This document shows, piece by piece, positions 55,242 to 63,270 of a DNA stretch of 64,000 nt. The stretch lies in assembly GCA_963734595.1 (NCBI GenBank), contig CAVTHV010000037.1:682001-746000 (forward strand), written 5' to 3'. The stretch is from CAKKQX01 sp963734595 (GTDB lineage Bacteria > Pseudomonadota > Gammaproteobacteria > Burkholderiales > SG8-41). The translations under genes and the position numbers were made by a program. The notes under the pieces are model-generated. The model was not told the DNA's origin. It saw nothing but the letters and a program-made list of their open reading frames with translations, and did not search any database. Numbering within the stretch: the first letter of the stretch is position 1; each line of letters starts with the position of its first letter.

Positions 55242-56127
55242 TCCCGCTCGGGATTGGGCTGCGGCCCAAGCGAACACAACATACTTGTACCAATGCGCTC
55301 GATCCTAAGACGGGTCTAGGTATCCGGTGGCATTCGCCGGGCGACCCCGAGTCCTCACAGGTATTTTGCATTTCCGCATTCTGCACACTACGCCAGTTAC
55401 CGGACCGCGATAGCATTCTCTCTACCCTGTGTACTCGAAAAGCTTCCGCATCTTGATGCAAATGGACCGTGGAGGCTCACGCCGGAGTATGACACTGATG
55501 CCGATTTACTGGGGGAAACCGGATTAGGTACCCCCACGAATGTCGATATTTATTGCGACAGCGATCAAGCCGCCGTGTGTATCGAGGCAAAGTTCGTCCA
55601 CGATGCCGCTGATGGATTCGGCAGCTGCGGGCAGGCTAAAGATAATGAAGGGGTACGGGCTTGCGCTGGTTATTATGGCGCGGGATCGGATCTGCGAACG
55701 AAGACTGCGGTCCCTTGCAGGCTGAATGCGCGGGAAGGCCGGCGCGACGCCAGGAAATACTGGGAGTTAGGAAAGCCCTATTTTGCTGTCATCTGTGTAC
55801 GCCGAGCAGACGGAAGGGCACGATTGCCCATTCAAGGGACCACATTTTCAATTAATGCGCAATTTCCTGTTTGCGGCGACAGCCGCAAACTCAGAAGAGA
55901 ACGTTTTGGGGTGCTTGCGATCGTTCCGGAAGCAATGAGCGCAAGAGTGCGCTTTCAGGTAAAAAGCTTTCAGAGCACAGTTCTAAAGCCAGAGTATCGA
56001 GGGCATGTCGCTGTTGCCAGCCTATGAAGATCTGATCCTGCTGCTTGGCAGATCGGGTTCGGAACTGGGTAAACAGCTTGGGAAATTTCTTACGGATAAA
56101 ATCACAACGATGGTGAATCACAAGTAA
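55238..56127 (+). CDS. PD-(D/E)XK nuclease-like protein inside the hsd operon (frame-disrupted)
   Basis: No named family assigned with certainty; it resembles PGN_0703-like predicted nucleases. The first frame reads SSQVFCISAFCTLRQLPDRD. After a break near 55437 it continues LEKLPHLDANGPWRLTPEYD, LGETGLGTPTNVDIYCDSDQ and AVCIEAKFVHDAADGFGSCG: VD, then IEAK 13 residues on, is the PD-(D/E)XK catalytic pattern. Then GQAKDNEGVRACAGYYGAGS and KYWELGKPYF. After another break near 56022 it ends YEDLILLLGRSGSELGKQLG at TAA 56125-56127. It overlaps hsdR (GTGA) and hsdM (TAATG) by a few bases, so it is part of the operon. Confidence 0.65.
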
Positions 56128-57689
56128 TGGCCAAAACCAAAAAAACATCGACCGCACCTCAAACTACTGCCCAATCCCTCGGCAGTCTGCTCAAGTCCGC
56201 CCGCGACATCATGCGGAAGGACAAGGGGCTGAACGGCGACCTCGACCGCCTGCCGCTGCTGACGTGGATCATGTTCCTCAAGTTTCTCGACGACCTGGAG
56301 CTGCAGCGCGAGCAGGAGGCCGAAGCTCGCCGGGAAGAAGTTCCGCCCGGCCATCGAGCCGCCGTACCGCTGGCGCGACTGGGCGGCGAATCCGCAGGGC
56401 GTCACCGGCGACGAGCTGCTCGCCTTCATCAACAGCGACGAATGCATCCGGCCAGACGGCAAGCAAGGGCCCGGGCCTGTTCGCCTACCTGCGCAGGCTC
56501 ACCAGCTCCAACGGCGACGACCGGCGCGACGTGATCGCGACCGTGTTCAAGGGCGTCGACAACCGCATGAAGAGCGGCTACCTGCTGCGCGACGTGATCA
56601 ACAAGATCGACGGCATCCATTTCACGTCGAGCGACGAGCTGCACACGCTGGGCGCGCTGTACGAGTCGATGCTGCGCGAGATGCGCGATGCCGCAGGCGA
56701 CTCCGGCGAGTTCTACACGCCGCGCGCCGGTGGTGCGGTTCATGGTCGAGGTCACCGATCCGCAGCTTGGCGAGACCGTGCTCGATCCCGGCCTGCGGCA
56801 CTGGCGGCTTTCTGGTCGAGGCGTTCAACCACCTCGAGCCAGCAGGTCAAGACCGTGGCTGACCGGCAAGATGTTGCAGGAGCGGTCACTGTTCGGCGGC
56901 GAGCCGAAGTCGCTGCCCTACCTGCTGTGCCAGATGAACCTGCTGCTGCACGGCCTCGATGCGCCGCAGATCGACCCCGGCAACTCGCTGCGCTTCAAGC
57001 TGTCCGAGATCGGCGAGAAGGACCGCGTGGACGTCATCCTCACCAACCCACCGTTCGGCGGCGAGGAGGAGAAGGGCATTCAGGGCAACTTCCCCGAGGA
57101 CCGGCAGACCGTCCGAAACCGCGCTGCTGTTCCTGCAACTGATCATGCGGAAGCTGCACCGGCAGCCGACAGCGCGCAGGACGACCTGCGCGCGCGGCCG
57201 TGGTCGTGCCCAACGGCACGCTGTTCGGCGACGGCGTGTGCGCCCGCATCAAGGAGGAACTGCTCAAGGACTTCAACCTGCACACCATCGTGCGCCTGCC
57301 CAACGGCGTGTTCGCGCCCTACACCAGCATCCCGACCAACCTGCTGTTCTTCGACCGCTCGTGGGCCGACCAAGGACGTCTGGTACTACGAGCATCCGCT
57401 GCCCGAAGGCCGCAAGAACTACACCAAGACCGCGCCGATCCAGTTCGAGGAGTTCGCGCCGTGCATGACGTGGTGGACGAAGCGCGAGGAGAACGAGCGG
57501 GCATGGAAGGTGCCGCTGCCGAGTTGCTGGCGAACAACTGCAACCTCGACCGCAAGAACCCGCGCGGCAAGGAAGACATCACTCACCTGCCGCCCGAGCA
57601 ACTGGTCGCAGAGCATCCTGCACAAGGAGCAGCGCATCGCCGAGATCATGGGCGACATCAAGACGCTACTGGCGCAGCACGGCGCATGA
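56127..57689 (+). CDS. hsdM: Type I restriction-modification methyltransferase HsdM (frame-disrupted)
   Basis: N6-adenine methyltransferase subunit. Starts MAKTKKTSTAPQTTAQSLGS with the N-terminal HsdM helical domain (MRKDKGLNGDLDRLPLLTWI). SAM motif I is DPACGTGGFLVEAFNHLE after removing one G near 56791; catalytic motif IV is ILTNPPFGGEEEKG at 57038-57076. The end LHKEQRIAEIMGDIKTLLAQ is typical. I count at least six one-base breaks. Its stop overlaps the hsdS ATG. Restored length is near 510 residues, normal for the family. Confidence 0.88.
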
Positions 57690-58879
57690 GCAAAGCGTGG
57701 CCACGAGTTAAATTGGGCGACATCCTCACTCGCGTCGAACGATTTGAGCAACGCGATGAACTGACTGAATACCCGTTTGCTGGGACCTATAGTTATGCGC
57801 GCGGCATCTTCGTTGGCGAACGTAAGCAGGGGTCGAGTTTCGCGCTGCCGAAAATTCAAAGAATTCGAGCAGGTGATTTCGTTTACTGCAAAATCATGGC
57901 GTGGGAAGGTGCTTTTGGTCTTGTGCCAAAGGAAGCTGACGGTTGCGTAATGTCGGGTGCCTTCGTAGGCTATGAAATCAATGACGGGCGGGTCTACCCC
58001 GCTTTCTTGGATTGGTATTTTAAGGTTCCAACTCATTGGCAGGAAATCGGAAGCCAAAGTTCTGGTACAAATGTTCGTCGGCAAAGTCTCCATCCTATGC
58101 AATTCGAGAATTCAGAAATTCCATTGCCTCCGCTAGCCGAACAGCGGCGCATCGTCGCACGGATTGAGGAACTCGCCGCCAAAATTCACGAGGCCCACAC
58201 TCTTCGTTACCAAGTGACGCAAGAATCTGGGGCGCTAATCGGAGCACGAGCAAATTGGCTGTTTTCGAAGCTTGAAAATTGCCATTTCATCGAAGATATT
58301 GCCGACGTGAGAGGAGGTATACAGAAGGGGCCGCATAGGGCGCCAGGCGCCAACCCTGTACGCTATCTTACGGTAGCTCACGTTCAGCGCAATCAAATAT
58401 CTACAGACGATCCGCGCTATTTTGAGGTGACACCGACAGAGCTAGATCGCTGGCGCCTGCGTGCCGGTGATGTGCTTATCATTGAGGGCAACGGCAGTGC
58501 CGAACAGATTGGACGAACTGCGCTATTCCGAGGCGAGATCAAAGATTGTGTTCACCAAAATCACGTCATAAGAATTCGACCTGATAAGGGACGAGTATCA
58601 CCCGAATTTCTAAACGCATTCCTAAATAATCCAACCGGCCAGGAAGCCGTCCAGGCCCAAAGCAGAACTACCAGTGGATTGCGCACGCTGAGCGTCGGCA
58701 GAATCAAACAGATTAGAGTCCCCGTGCCTCTTCTCGTTGAGCAGCGCCACATCGTCGCCGAACTGGATGCCCTGCAAGCTGAAGTCGATGCGCTGAAGCG
58801 CCTGCAAGTCGAATCCACCGCCGAACTCGACGCGCTGCTGCCCGCCATTCTCGACCGCGCCTTTAAGGGGGAACTTTAG
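57686..58879 (+). CDS. hsdS: Type I restriction-modification specificity subunit HsdS
   Basis: DNA-recognition subunit, 397 residues, intact. Two target-recognition domains are separated by conserved helices: TRD1 from WPRVKLGDILTRVERFEQRD, spacer LPPLAEQRRIVARIEELAAK, TRD2 from CHFIEDIADVRGGIQKGP, and final helix VPLLVEQRHIVAELDALQAE. The ATG at 57686 overlaps the hsdM stop (ATGA). GC content drops clearly here relative to hsdM, as expected for exchangeable specificity genes. Its last 20 codons (ELDALLPAILDRAFKGEL) recur as a fragment at 61956-62017. Confidence 0.92.
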   Translation: MSKAWPRVKLGDILTRVERFEQRDELTEYPFAGTYSYARGIFVGERKQGSSFALPKIQRIRAGDFVYCKIMAWEGAFGLVPKEADGCVMSGAFVGYEINDGRVYPAFLDWYFKVPTHWQEIGSQSSGTNVRRQSLHPMQFENSEIPLPPLAEQRRIVARIEELAAKIHEAHTLRYQVTQESGALIGARANWLFSKLENCHFIEDIADVRGGIQKGPHRAPGANPVRYLTVAHVQRNQISTDDPRYFEVTPTELDRWRLRAGDVLIIEGNGSAEQIGRTALFRGEIKDCVHQNHVIRIRPDKGRVSPEFLNAFLNNPTGQEAVQAQSRTTSGLRTLSVGRIKQIRVPVPLLVEQRHIVAELDALQAEVDALKRLQVESTAELDALLPAILDRAFKGEL

Positions 58880-58897
58880 ACATTGTGAGTCCGGCAT

Positions 58898-59401
58898 CTA
58901 TTCGCCAGGCGGGTTCAAATCCAGCTTGCCCTGCTTTGCATCGGGAGGAAGCTGAAGGTCGCTTACGCTTGACACAGCAATTCCCACCATAGCGGCATAA
59001 CGCTCTACATCACTGTCTTCGGTGTAAATCCGCGAAGCATTGACAACCTTGGCGATCGCTACAATCTGCCAATCAAATTTAACTTTCGCCCAGGTTGAGT
59101 TCGATCCACTTTTCTTATCGCCATGGTCCAAGGCTCGTTTTATCGCCAGCGCGTATTCAATGGCGGCCCTCTGATCGAATGGAGCAACGCGAAATACAGT
59201 GGATTTCCTGATTTGTTCGAGTATTCCTTCGGTAGCTTTGCCAGCCTTGACCAGATATTCACTTAGCGCTGGCGTTGGTATGGTAATCCGCTCTCTTGTT
59301 TTTTGCAGCGTATCGACCAAATACTCGAGCTTTTGTCTTTCCTCCGCGGGAGATTTCTGGCTAAACAGCTTGATCAGAATCCCCGCGTCAAAGACAACCA
59401 T
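58898..59401 (-). CDS. PIN-domain putative ribonuclease
   Basis: 167-residue PIN-fold protein. The first acidic residue is in MVVFDAGILIKLF (D5), then Glu in TPALSEYLVKAG, Asp in KVKFDWQIVAIAKV, and Asp in IYTEDSDVERYAAMV. These four acids form the PIN Mg2+ site. Its start overlaps or abuts the stop of the upstream gene at 59401, so the two form an operon like a toxin-antitoxin pair. It is convergent with hsdS (18-base gap). GC is lower than in the core genes. RNA cleavage is inferred from the family only. Confidence 0.82.
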   Translation of the reverse strand: MVVFDAGILIKLFSQKSPAEERQKLEYLVDTLQKTRERITIPTPALSEYLVKAGKATEGILEQIRKSTVFRVAPFDQRAAIEYALAIKRALDHGDKKSGSNSTWAKVKFDWQIVAIAKVVNASRIYTEDSDVERYAAMVGIAVSSVSDLQLPPDAKQGKLDLNPPGE

Positions 59402-60138
59402 TATTCGTTTCCGCGGATATGCTTCAAATAGGCTATGGGATCATCAAGTTCATCCCACTCATTGCCGGGAATCTTGCGGATCGCCTGTACAGTCTCAGCG
59501 AGCGTGTGCTCGCTCAACGGCTCGAAGTTTACGATAGTAAACTCTTCGAGTTCCCAATTTTCGGCTTGATTACGCAGCCACCGCCCCGACCCGTGGACGC
59601 GAACCGGCGGTCCGAGATAATACGCAGCAAGCTGCCGTGCTACCTGCTTGTCTCGTGTGTTGCAGTAATAGATCATGCCGTTGATGTCCTGCAACCAGAT
59701 CGGCAATGTTTCGTCTGTCCCCCCAACACGAATCAGAATGCCTTCTAGACTTCCTGTTTCCACAACGCGGATTGTTTCGGCGATCGGCGTCTTCTTGCCT
59801 GGAAACTTGATGATTGTGGCACCCCTTGGCTTACGAAGAAGGCCGGTCGCATTGTCTTCACGCAGCATTTTATTCAATGTCCGGTAGGTTTTAGCTACAT
59901 CCTCCGGCGCATCTAGGGCGCCCGCTTGCCGGAGACGTGCATCGACCTTCGGGACCGCTTGTGTCTCGACTTTGGTCTGCACAACGGCACTACCCTTCTT
60001 AAGCTTGTCGAAATGGACTCGCTCTGAATTACCGAAGAGCGATGCAAGCTGAGCGAGGTACGCCGCAAGCCGCGCCATTGGCAGCGTCTCGGGCGTAAAC
60101 GCGTCGACCTTGAATTGATAAACCTCGAACTTTTCCAC
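59401..60138 (-). CDS. Unrecognised 245-residue protein paired with the PIN gene
   Basis: I do not recognise a family. It starts MEKFEVYQFKVDAFTPETLP. The middle (TIIKFPGKKTPIAETIRVVE, then GSLEGILIRVGGTDETLPIW) looks like beta-strand-rich fold, and the end (GSGRWLRNQAENWELEEFTI, VNFEPLSEHTLAETVQAIRK) resembles small OB- or nucleic-acid-binding folds only in composition. No HTH or signal peptide. It lies directly upstream of the PIN gene with a one-base overlap, the place of an antitoxin, but at 245 residues it is far larger than usual PIN antitoxins. Frame intact, lower GC than the core. Confidence 0.7.
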   Translation of the reverse strand: MEKFEVYQFKVDAFTPETLPMARLAAYLAQLASLFGNSERVHFDKLKKGSAVVQTKVETQAVPKVDARLRQAGALDAPEDVAKTYRTLNKMLREDNATGLLRKPRGATIIKFPGKKTPIAETIRVVETGSLEGILIRVGGTDETLPIWLQDINGMIYYCNTRDKQVARQLAAYYLGPPVRVHGSGRWLRNQAENWELEEFTIVNFEPLSEHTLAETVQAIRKIPGNEWDELDDPIAYLKHIRGNE

Positions 60139-60239
60139 TTGCTTGTCTCCGGTACTCAGACGGATTATAGGGCCATCAAAAAACTGGGGGGTGGCCCAAT
60201 TTTAATAAATCCAACTGACCGAAAACATCGCAGTAAAAA

Positions 60240-60470
60240 TCAGGGCGGAGTCGATTGTTCTTCCATCCGGAACAGGATGGCTTCGACCAGATCCGGGCGA
60301 TTGAACTTGAAACGCTTTTTTTCATAGTCCTCGACGAGTTTGGCGAGCAGTTCCAGCCGGTTCCCAGCGGACGTTCCGGCGGCAGGATCATCGGCCGCGA
60401 GGCGATCTACCTTAGCGAGATAAGCCCGGTATTGCACTTTGGTCTTGATAATTTTCGGTTCGATCAACAT
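60240..60470 (-). pseudogene. Truncated HigA-like antitoxin remnant
   Basis: MLIEPKIIKTKVQYRAYLAK then RLELLAKLVEDYEKKRFKFN and RPDLVEAILFRMEEQ matches the N-terminal helical part of HigA/COG5499-type antitoxins. The helix-turn-helix that should follow is missing; the frame ends at 60240. No HigB toxin gene is next to it. The frame is open up to 60563, but the family start is at 60470. I read it as a decayed remnant in the island. Confidence 0.65.
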
Positions 60471-60584
60471 GCCGCCTCGACATCGGTTATCCAACTCTCG
60501 ATCCATGCATGGGCATGTTATATGATTGCCGAACGGCTGCAAAGAAGCCTGATATTGCAGCATTAGTCAGCCTGATTTACCCGC

Positions 60585-61067
60585 CTAAGCAGCGGCCAGC
60601 GCCAAGTCCGCAGACATCGCTGTTTTGAGTCCGGTGGCCTGGATATGGCAAACGCATATCCCGCTTAGCTGCTTTACGGCGTCGGCCACCATTAAGCGGT
60701 GGCAATAGTTGTAATCCGCCTCGAAGCACAGGAGAACACAATTGGAGATCACGGCCATTGAGGCCAGATCGGCAATCGCTTCACCTTGCGTCGCGAGATA
60801 TTTCAGAAAGCCTTCCTGGTAGCGTTTCCAATTGCCGTCAGCGCGATAACCGTTACGTATCGGCTTCGGGCAGCCCAAAGCAGAAATATGAACGTAATCC
60901 AAGCCGCTGAGGTTGAGTGTGGCCGCCAGCGTTTTTTTCGAGAATCCGGGCTTTCTCGAAAGCGGTAGCTCCCGGACGTCGACTACGGTCTCGATGTCGT
61001 GCTCACGCAGCATCGACAAAAAGCGGTCGATGTCGATTCCTTCATAGCCGATGGTATGGATGATCAT
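60585..61067 (-). CDS. DUF488-family protein
   Basis: 160 residues, MIIHTIGYEGIDIDRFLSML, a classical DUF488 start (TIGYEG). Further motifs: VVDVRELPLSRKPGFSKKTL, YVHISALGCPKPIRNGYRAD, and CVLLCFEADYNYCHRLMVAD with the conserved ExxxxxCHR-like EADYNYCHR. DUF488 proteins are small, often seen in defence and mobile regions; biochemical role is unsettled. Frame intact. Same strand as the antitoxin remnant and PIN operon. Confidence 0.88.
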   Translation of the reverse strand: MIIHTIGYEGIDIDRFLSMLREHDIETVVDVRELPLSRKPGFSKKTLAATLNLSGLDYVHISALGCPKPIRNGYRADGNWKRYQEGFLKYLATQGEAIADLASMAVISNCVLLCFEADYNYCHRLMVADAVKQLSGICVCHIQATGLKTAMSADLALAAA

Positions 61068-61230
61068 GTTAGTAGACTGTGCCCGGAAACTGACAGTTTA
61101 TAGGAGTCTCCAAGTCCCATAAACCCTTCTGCGTACGTGGAGTTATAGTCGGTTCATATCATTGCCTGTCGCTAAACTCTGGGCGGGTCCTTATCGTCTC
61201 AGCCGGAGCGACAGGGCTGCGCGTTCAAGG

Positions 61231-61249
61231 GTACAGATTTAACCTGTAC
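61231..61249. promoter_or_regulatory. Inverted repeat over the start region of the UPF0149 gene
   Basis: GTACAG-N7-CTGTAC (61231-61236 and 61244-61249) ends 3 bases before the ATG at 61253 and no Shine-Dalgarno is visible. It may be an operator or an RNA hairpin that controls translation start. Confidence 0.6.
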
Positions 61250-61252
61250 AAC

Positions 61253-61955
61253 ATGACGCAACCCCCCATCAGCCCATCGCTGGGCGACGAAGAACTGGAT
61301 CGGCTTGAAGCGCTGCTCGATTCGCCGGTATTCAAAGGCGAAGCGATGTGGCTCGATGAGTTGCAGGGATTTCTGTGCGCCGTGATCAGCGCGCCGGATA
61401 CGATACTACCCAGCGCGTGGCTGCCGGTCGCGCTGGGGGAGAACCCGGAATACGAAAACCAGCAACAGGCGGAAGAGGTCTTGGGGCTGATCATGCGCTT
61501 TTACAACGACATCGTACTTACGCTGCAGCAGGGCGAAGGCATAGCGCTGCAGCTCTACCACCCCGAAGGCGAGGAAGTTTACGATTTCCAGAGCTGGTGC
61601 AGCGGCTACCTCGACGGCGTCGAATTGTCGGAAGTGGATTGGCACGAAGCCGGTGATCCGGAAGAGGTGGATGAACTGCTGTTTCCGTTTGCCGTGCTGG
61701 CAGAGGATCTTCGAGGATTTTCTGCGCGATACCGGCCAGCGCGCGATGTCGGAAAAGGAAAAGGCGGAACTCGAAGCGGCATGCCGCGAGGACATCGCCG
61801 GCGCAGTGGTGCGGATTTACCGCTACTGGCTCGCGCGCCGGAGCGTAAAAACAGTGCGCCGCGAAGCGCCCAAAGTGGGCCGCAACGACCCCTGTCCTTG
61901 CGGCAGCGGCAAGAAGTTCAAGCAGTGCTGCGGCGCGCCGGGCAATCTCCACTAG
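61253..61955 (+). CDS. UPF0149 (YgfB/YecA-like) protein with C-terminal SEC-C motif (one frame break)
   Basis: About 234 residues. The N-terminal UPF0149 domain is MTQPPISPSLGDEELDRLEA, MWLDELQGFLCAVISAPDTI and YDFQSWCSGYLDGVELS. One inserted G near 61708 separates FAVLAE from IFEDFLRDTGQRAMSEKEKA. The C-terminus is a SEC-C zinc motif, RNDPCPCGSGKKFKQCCGAP, with the CPCGSGKKFKQCC ligands. SEC-C tails occur on SecA and on many YecA proteins. Function unknown. Its TAG is directly followed by a stray hsdS 3-prime end. Confidence 0.83.
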
Positions 61956-62017
61956 CCGCCGAACTCGACGCCCGGCTGCCCACCATCCTCGCCCGCGCAT
62001 TCAAGGGGAAGTTGTAG
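61956..62017 (+). pseudogene. Stray 3-prime end of an hsdS gene
   Basis: Read in frame this 62-base stretch encodes AELDARLPTILARAFKGKL and a stop, matching the last residues of the intact hsdS (AELDALLPAILDRAFKGEL). By my hand alignment 51 of 63 bases agree with 58817-58879. It begins directly after the stop of the UPF0149 gene. It appears to be the remains of a second hsdS allele. Confidence 0.78.
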
Positions 62018-62059
62018 CCAAAGTGGGCCGAGGAGTAAAAATGTATAAATAAAAACAAT

Positions 62060-62187
62060 AAGTTATAATAAAATGATTACTGTGTGCGCGTTGTGGTTCT
62101 CGGAAATTCAACAACTTATAGATTGTTAAGTCACGATTGACTTACTACTTATAAGTTGTTAAATTGTTGCCAATCCACAACTTATAA
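62060..62187. promoter_or_regulatory. AT-rich control region with repeated CAACTTATAA-type half-sites
   Basis: AACAACTTATA (62110-62120) and TATAAGTTGTT (62150-62160) are a perfect 11-bp inverted pair. A nested TAAGTC / GACTTA pair lies between them (62127-62132, 62139-62144). Further copies are ACAACTTATAA at 62177-62187 and AAGTTATAA near 62060. This is a likely multi-site operator for the HTH protein encoded from 62199. The patch is far more AT-rich than its surroundings. Confidence 0.65.
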
Positions 62188-62198
62188 TTAGTAAGACC

Positions 62199-62647
62199 GT
62201 GCCTAAAACCCTTTCCAGTCTGCAGCTGAGCCAGGTCGATCAACGGCTGGCGCCGTGGCGCCGGATGGCGAATGACGTTCCCGCCGCGCGGCGGGTGGCT
62301 GCGCGCGATCCGCAAAGCGCTGGGCATGAGGACCCCGCGCAGCTCGCGGGCCGTCTCGGCGTCGCGCAGCAGGCGATCGCGAATTTCGAGCGTAATGAGG
62401 CGGCGGGCAAGATCACGCTGCAAAGCCTGCAGCGCGTCGCGCAGGCGCTCGATCTGCCGCGTCGTTTATGCCGTGGTGCCGAAACAAGCCGCTGGCGCAA
62501 ATGCGGCGCGCGCGCGCGCGCTTGAGCTTGCCGATCGGCTGGTGCGGCCCGGTGGCGCATTCGATGAAGCTCGAAGCGCAGGGCGTGAGCGCCAAGGAAA
62601 CGCAGCGCCAGCGCAAGGAACTCGCCGACGAATTCTCCGCGCGGTAG
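62199..62647 (+). CDS. Mobile mystery protein A, HTH antitoxin-like (frame-disrupted)
   Basis: XRE-type DNA-binding protein of TIGR02612. Across frames: SQVDQRLAPWRRMANDV, then PPRGGWLRAIRKALGM (one inserted base near 62280), then QLAGRLGVAQQAIANFERNE with the helix-turn-helix and AAGKITLQSLQRVAQALD, then VVYAVVPKQAAGANAARA and ELADEFSAR before TAG at 62645. About 145 residues restored. In the family it is always next to protein B, a Fic protein, and often in mobile or defence regions. It probably represses its own operon through the upstream half-sites. Confidence 0.78.
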
Positions 62648-62657
62648 CGCACGCAAG

Positions 62658-63249
62658 CTGCTGGCGCTGAATCTCGATTATCCCGACGGCGCCACGCTCG
62701 CTCGACCGCCGAAGAACTCGAAGGGTCTGATCCCCGCGCACATCACGACGCGCGGAGAACTCAATGCGTGGGAAGCGCGCAACGTGCTCAAGGCCGAACA
62801 ATGGCTGCTGGCACGGCGGCGCGGGAATATTCTCACGCTGGCCTTCGTGCGCCGGCTACATCAGCGCATGTTTGATGAAGCATGGCAGTGGGCAGGCGCT
62901 TTCCGCAATACGGAGAAGAACATTGGCGTCGATCCTGCGCATATTGCGCCGAGACTCAGCGACCTGTGCGAAGACGTGAAGGCGCAACTCGCGCACAAGA
63001 GCCTGCCGCTCGACGAGATTGCGGCGCGGTTTCATCACCGGCTGGTGAGCATCGCATCCGTTCGCCAACGGCAATGGCCGGCACGCGCGCCTGATGACCG
63101 ATCTGCTGCTGATAAGCAACGGCGCGGCGCGTTTTACCTGGGGCGAGGATGCGCTGATTGACGAAGGCGGAGTGAGAGCGCGTTATATCGCTGCGCTGAG
63201 AGCGGCAGACGCGCGCGACTATGCGCCGTTGCTGGCTTTCGTCAGATCT
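62658..63249 (+). CDS. Mobile mystery protein B, Fic-domain protein (frame-disrupted)
   Basis: Fic AMP-transferase-fold protein of TIGR02613. Readable parts: LNLDYPDGAT, GLIPAHITTRGELNAWEARN, LHQRMFDEAWQWAGAFRNTE, KNIGVDPAHIAPRLSDLCED, then after one inserted base near 63056 the Fic motif HPFANGNGRHAR and LMTDLLLISNGAARFTWGED. The family normally ends at the LLAFVRS seen here near 63249; the frame stays open to 63441 over the leuD end, so the true stop is probably lost by an insertion. The start codon is not clear. Likely toxin-like partner of protein A. Confidence 0.78.
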
Positions 63250-63270
63250 GGAAACGCCGGCGTGTACACG

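Noticed and set aside
60176..60391. Minus-strand continuation of the antitoxin fragment in another frame
   Set aside because: It does not restore a helix-turn-helix, so an insertion error alone does not explain the truncation.
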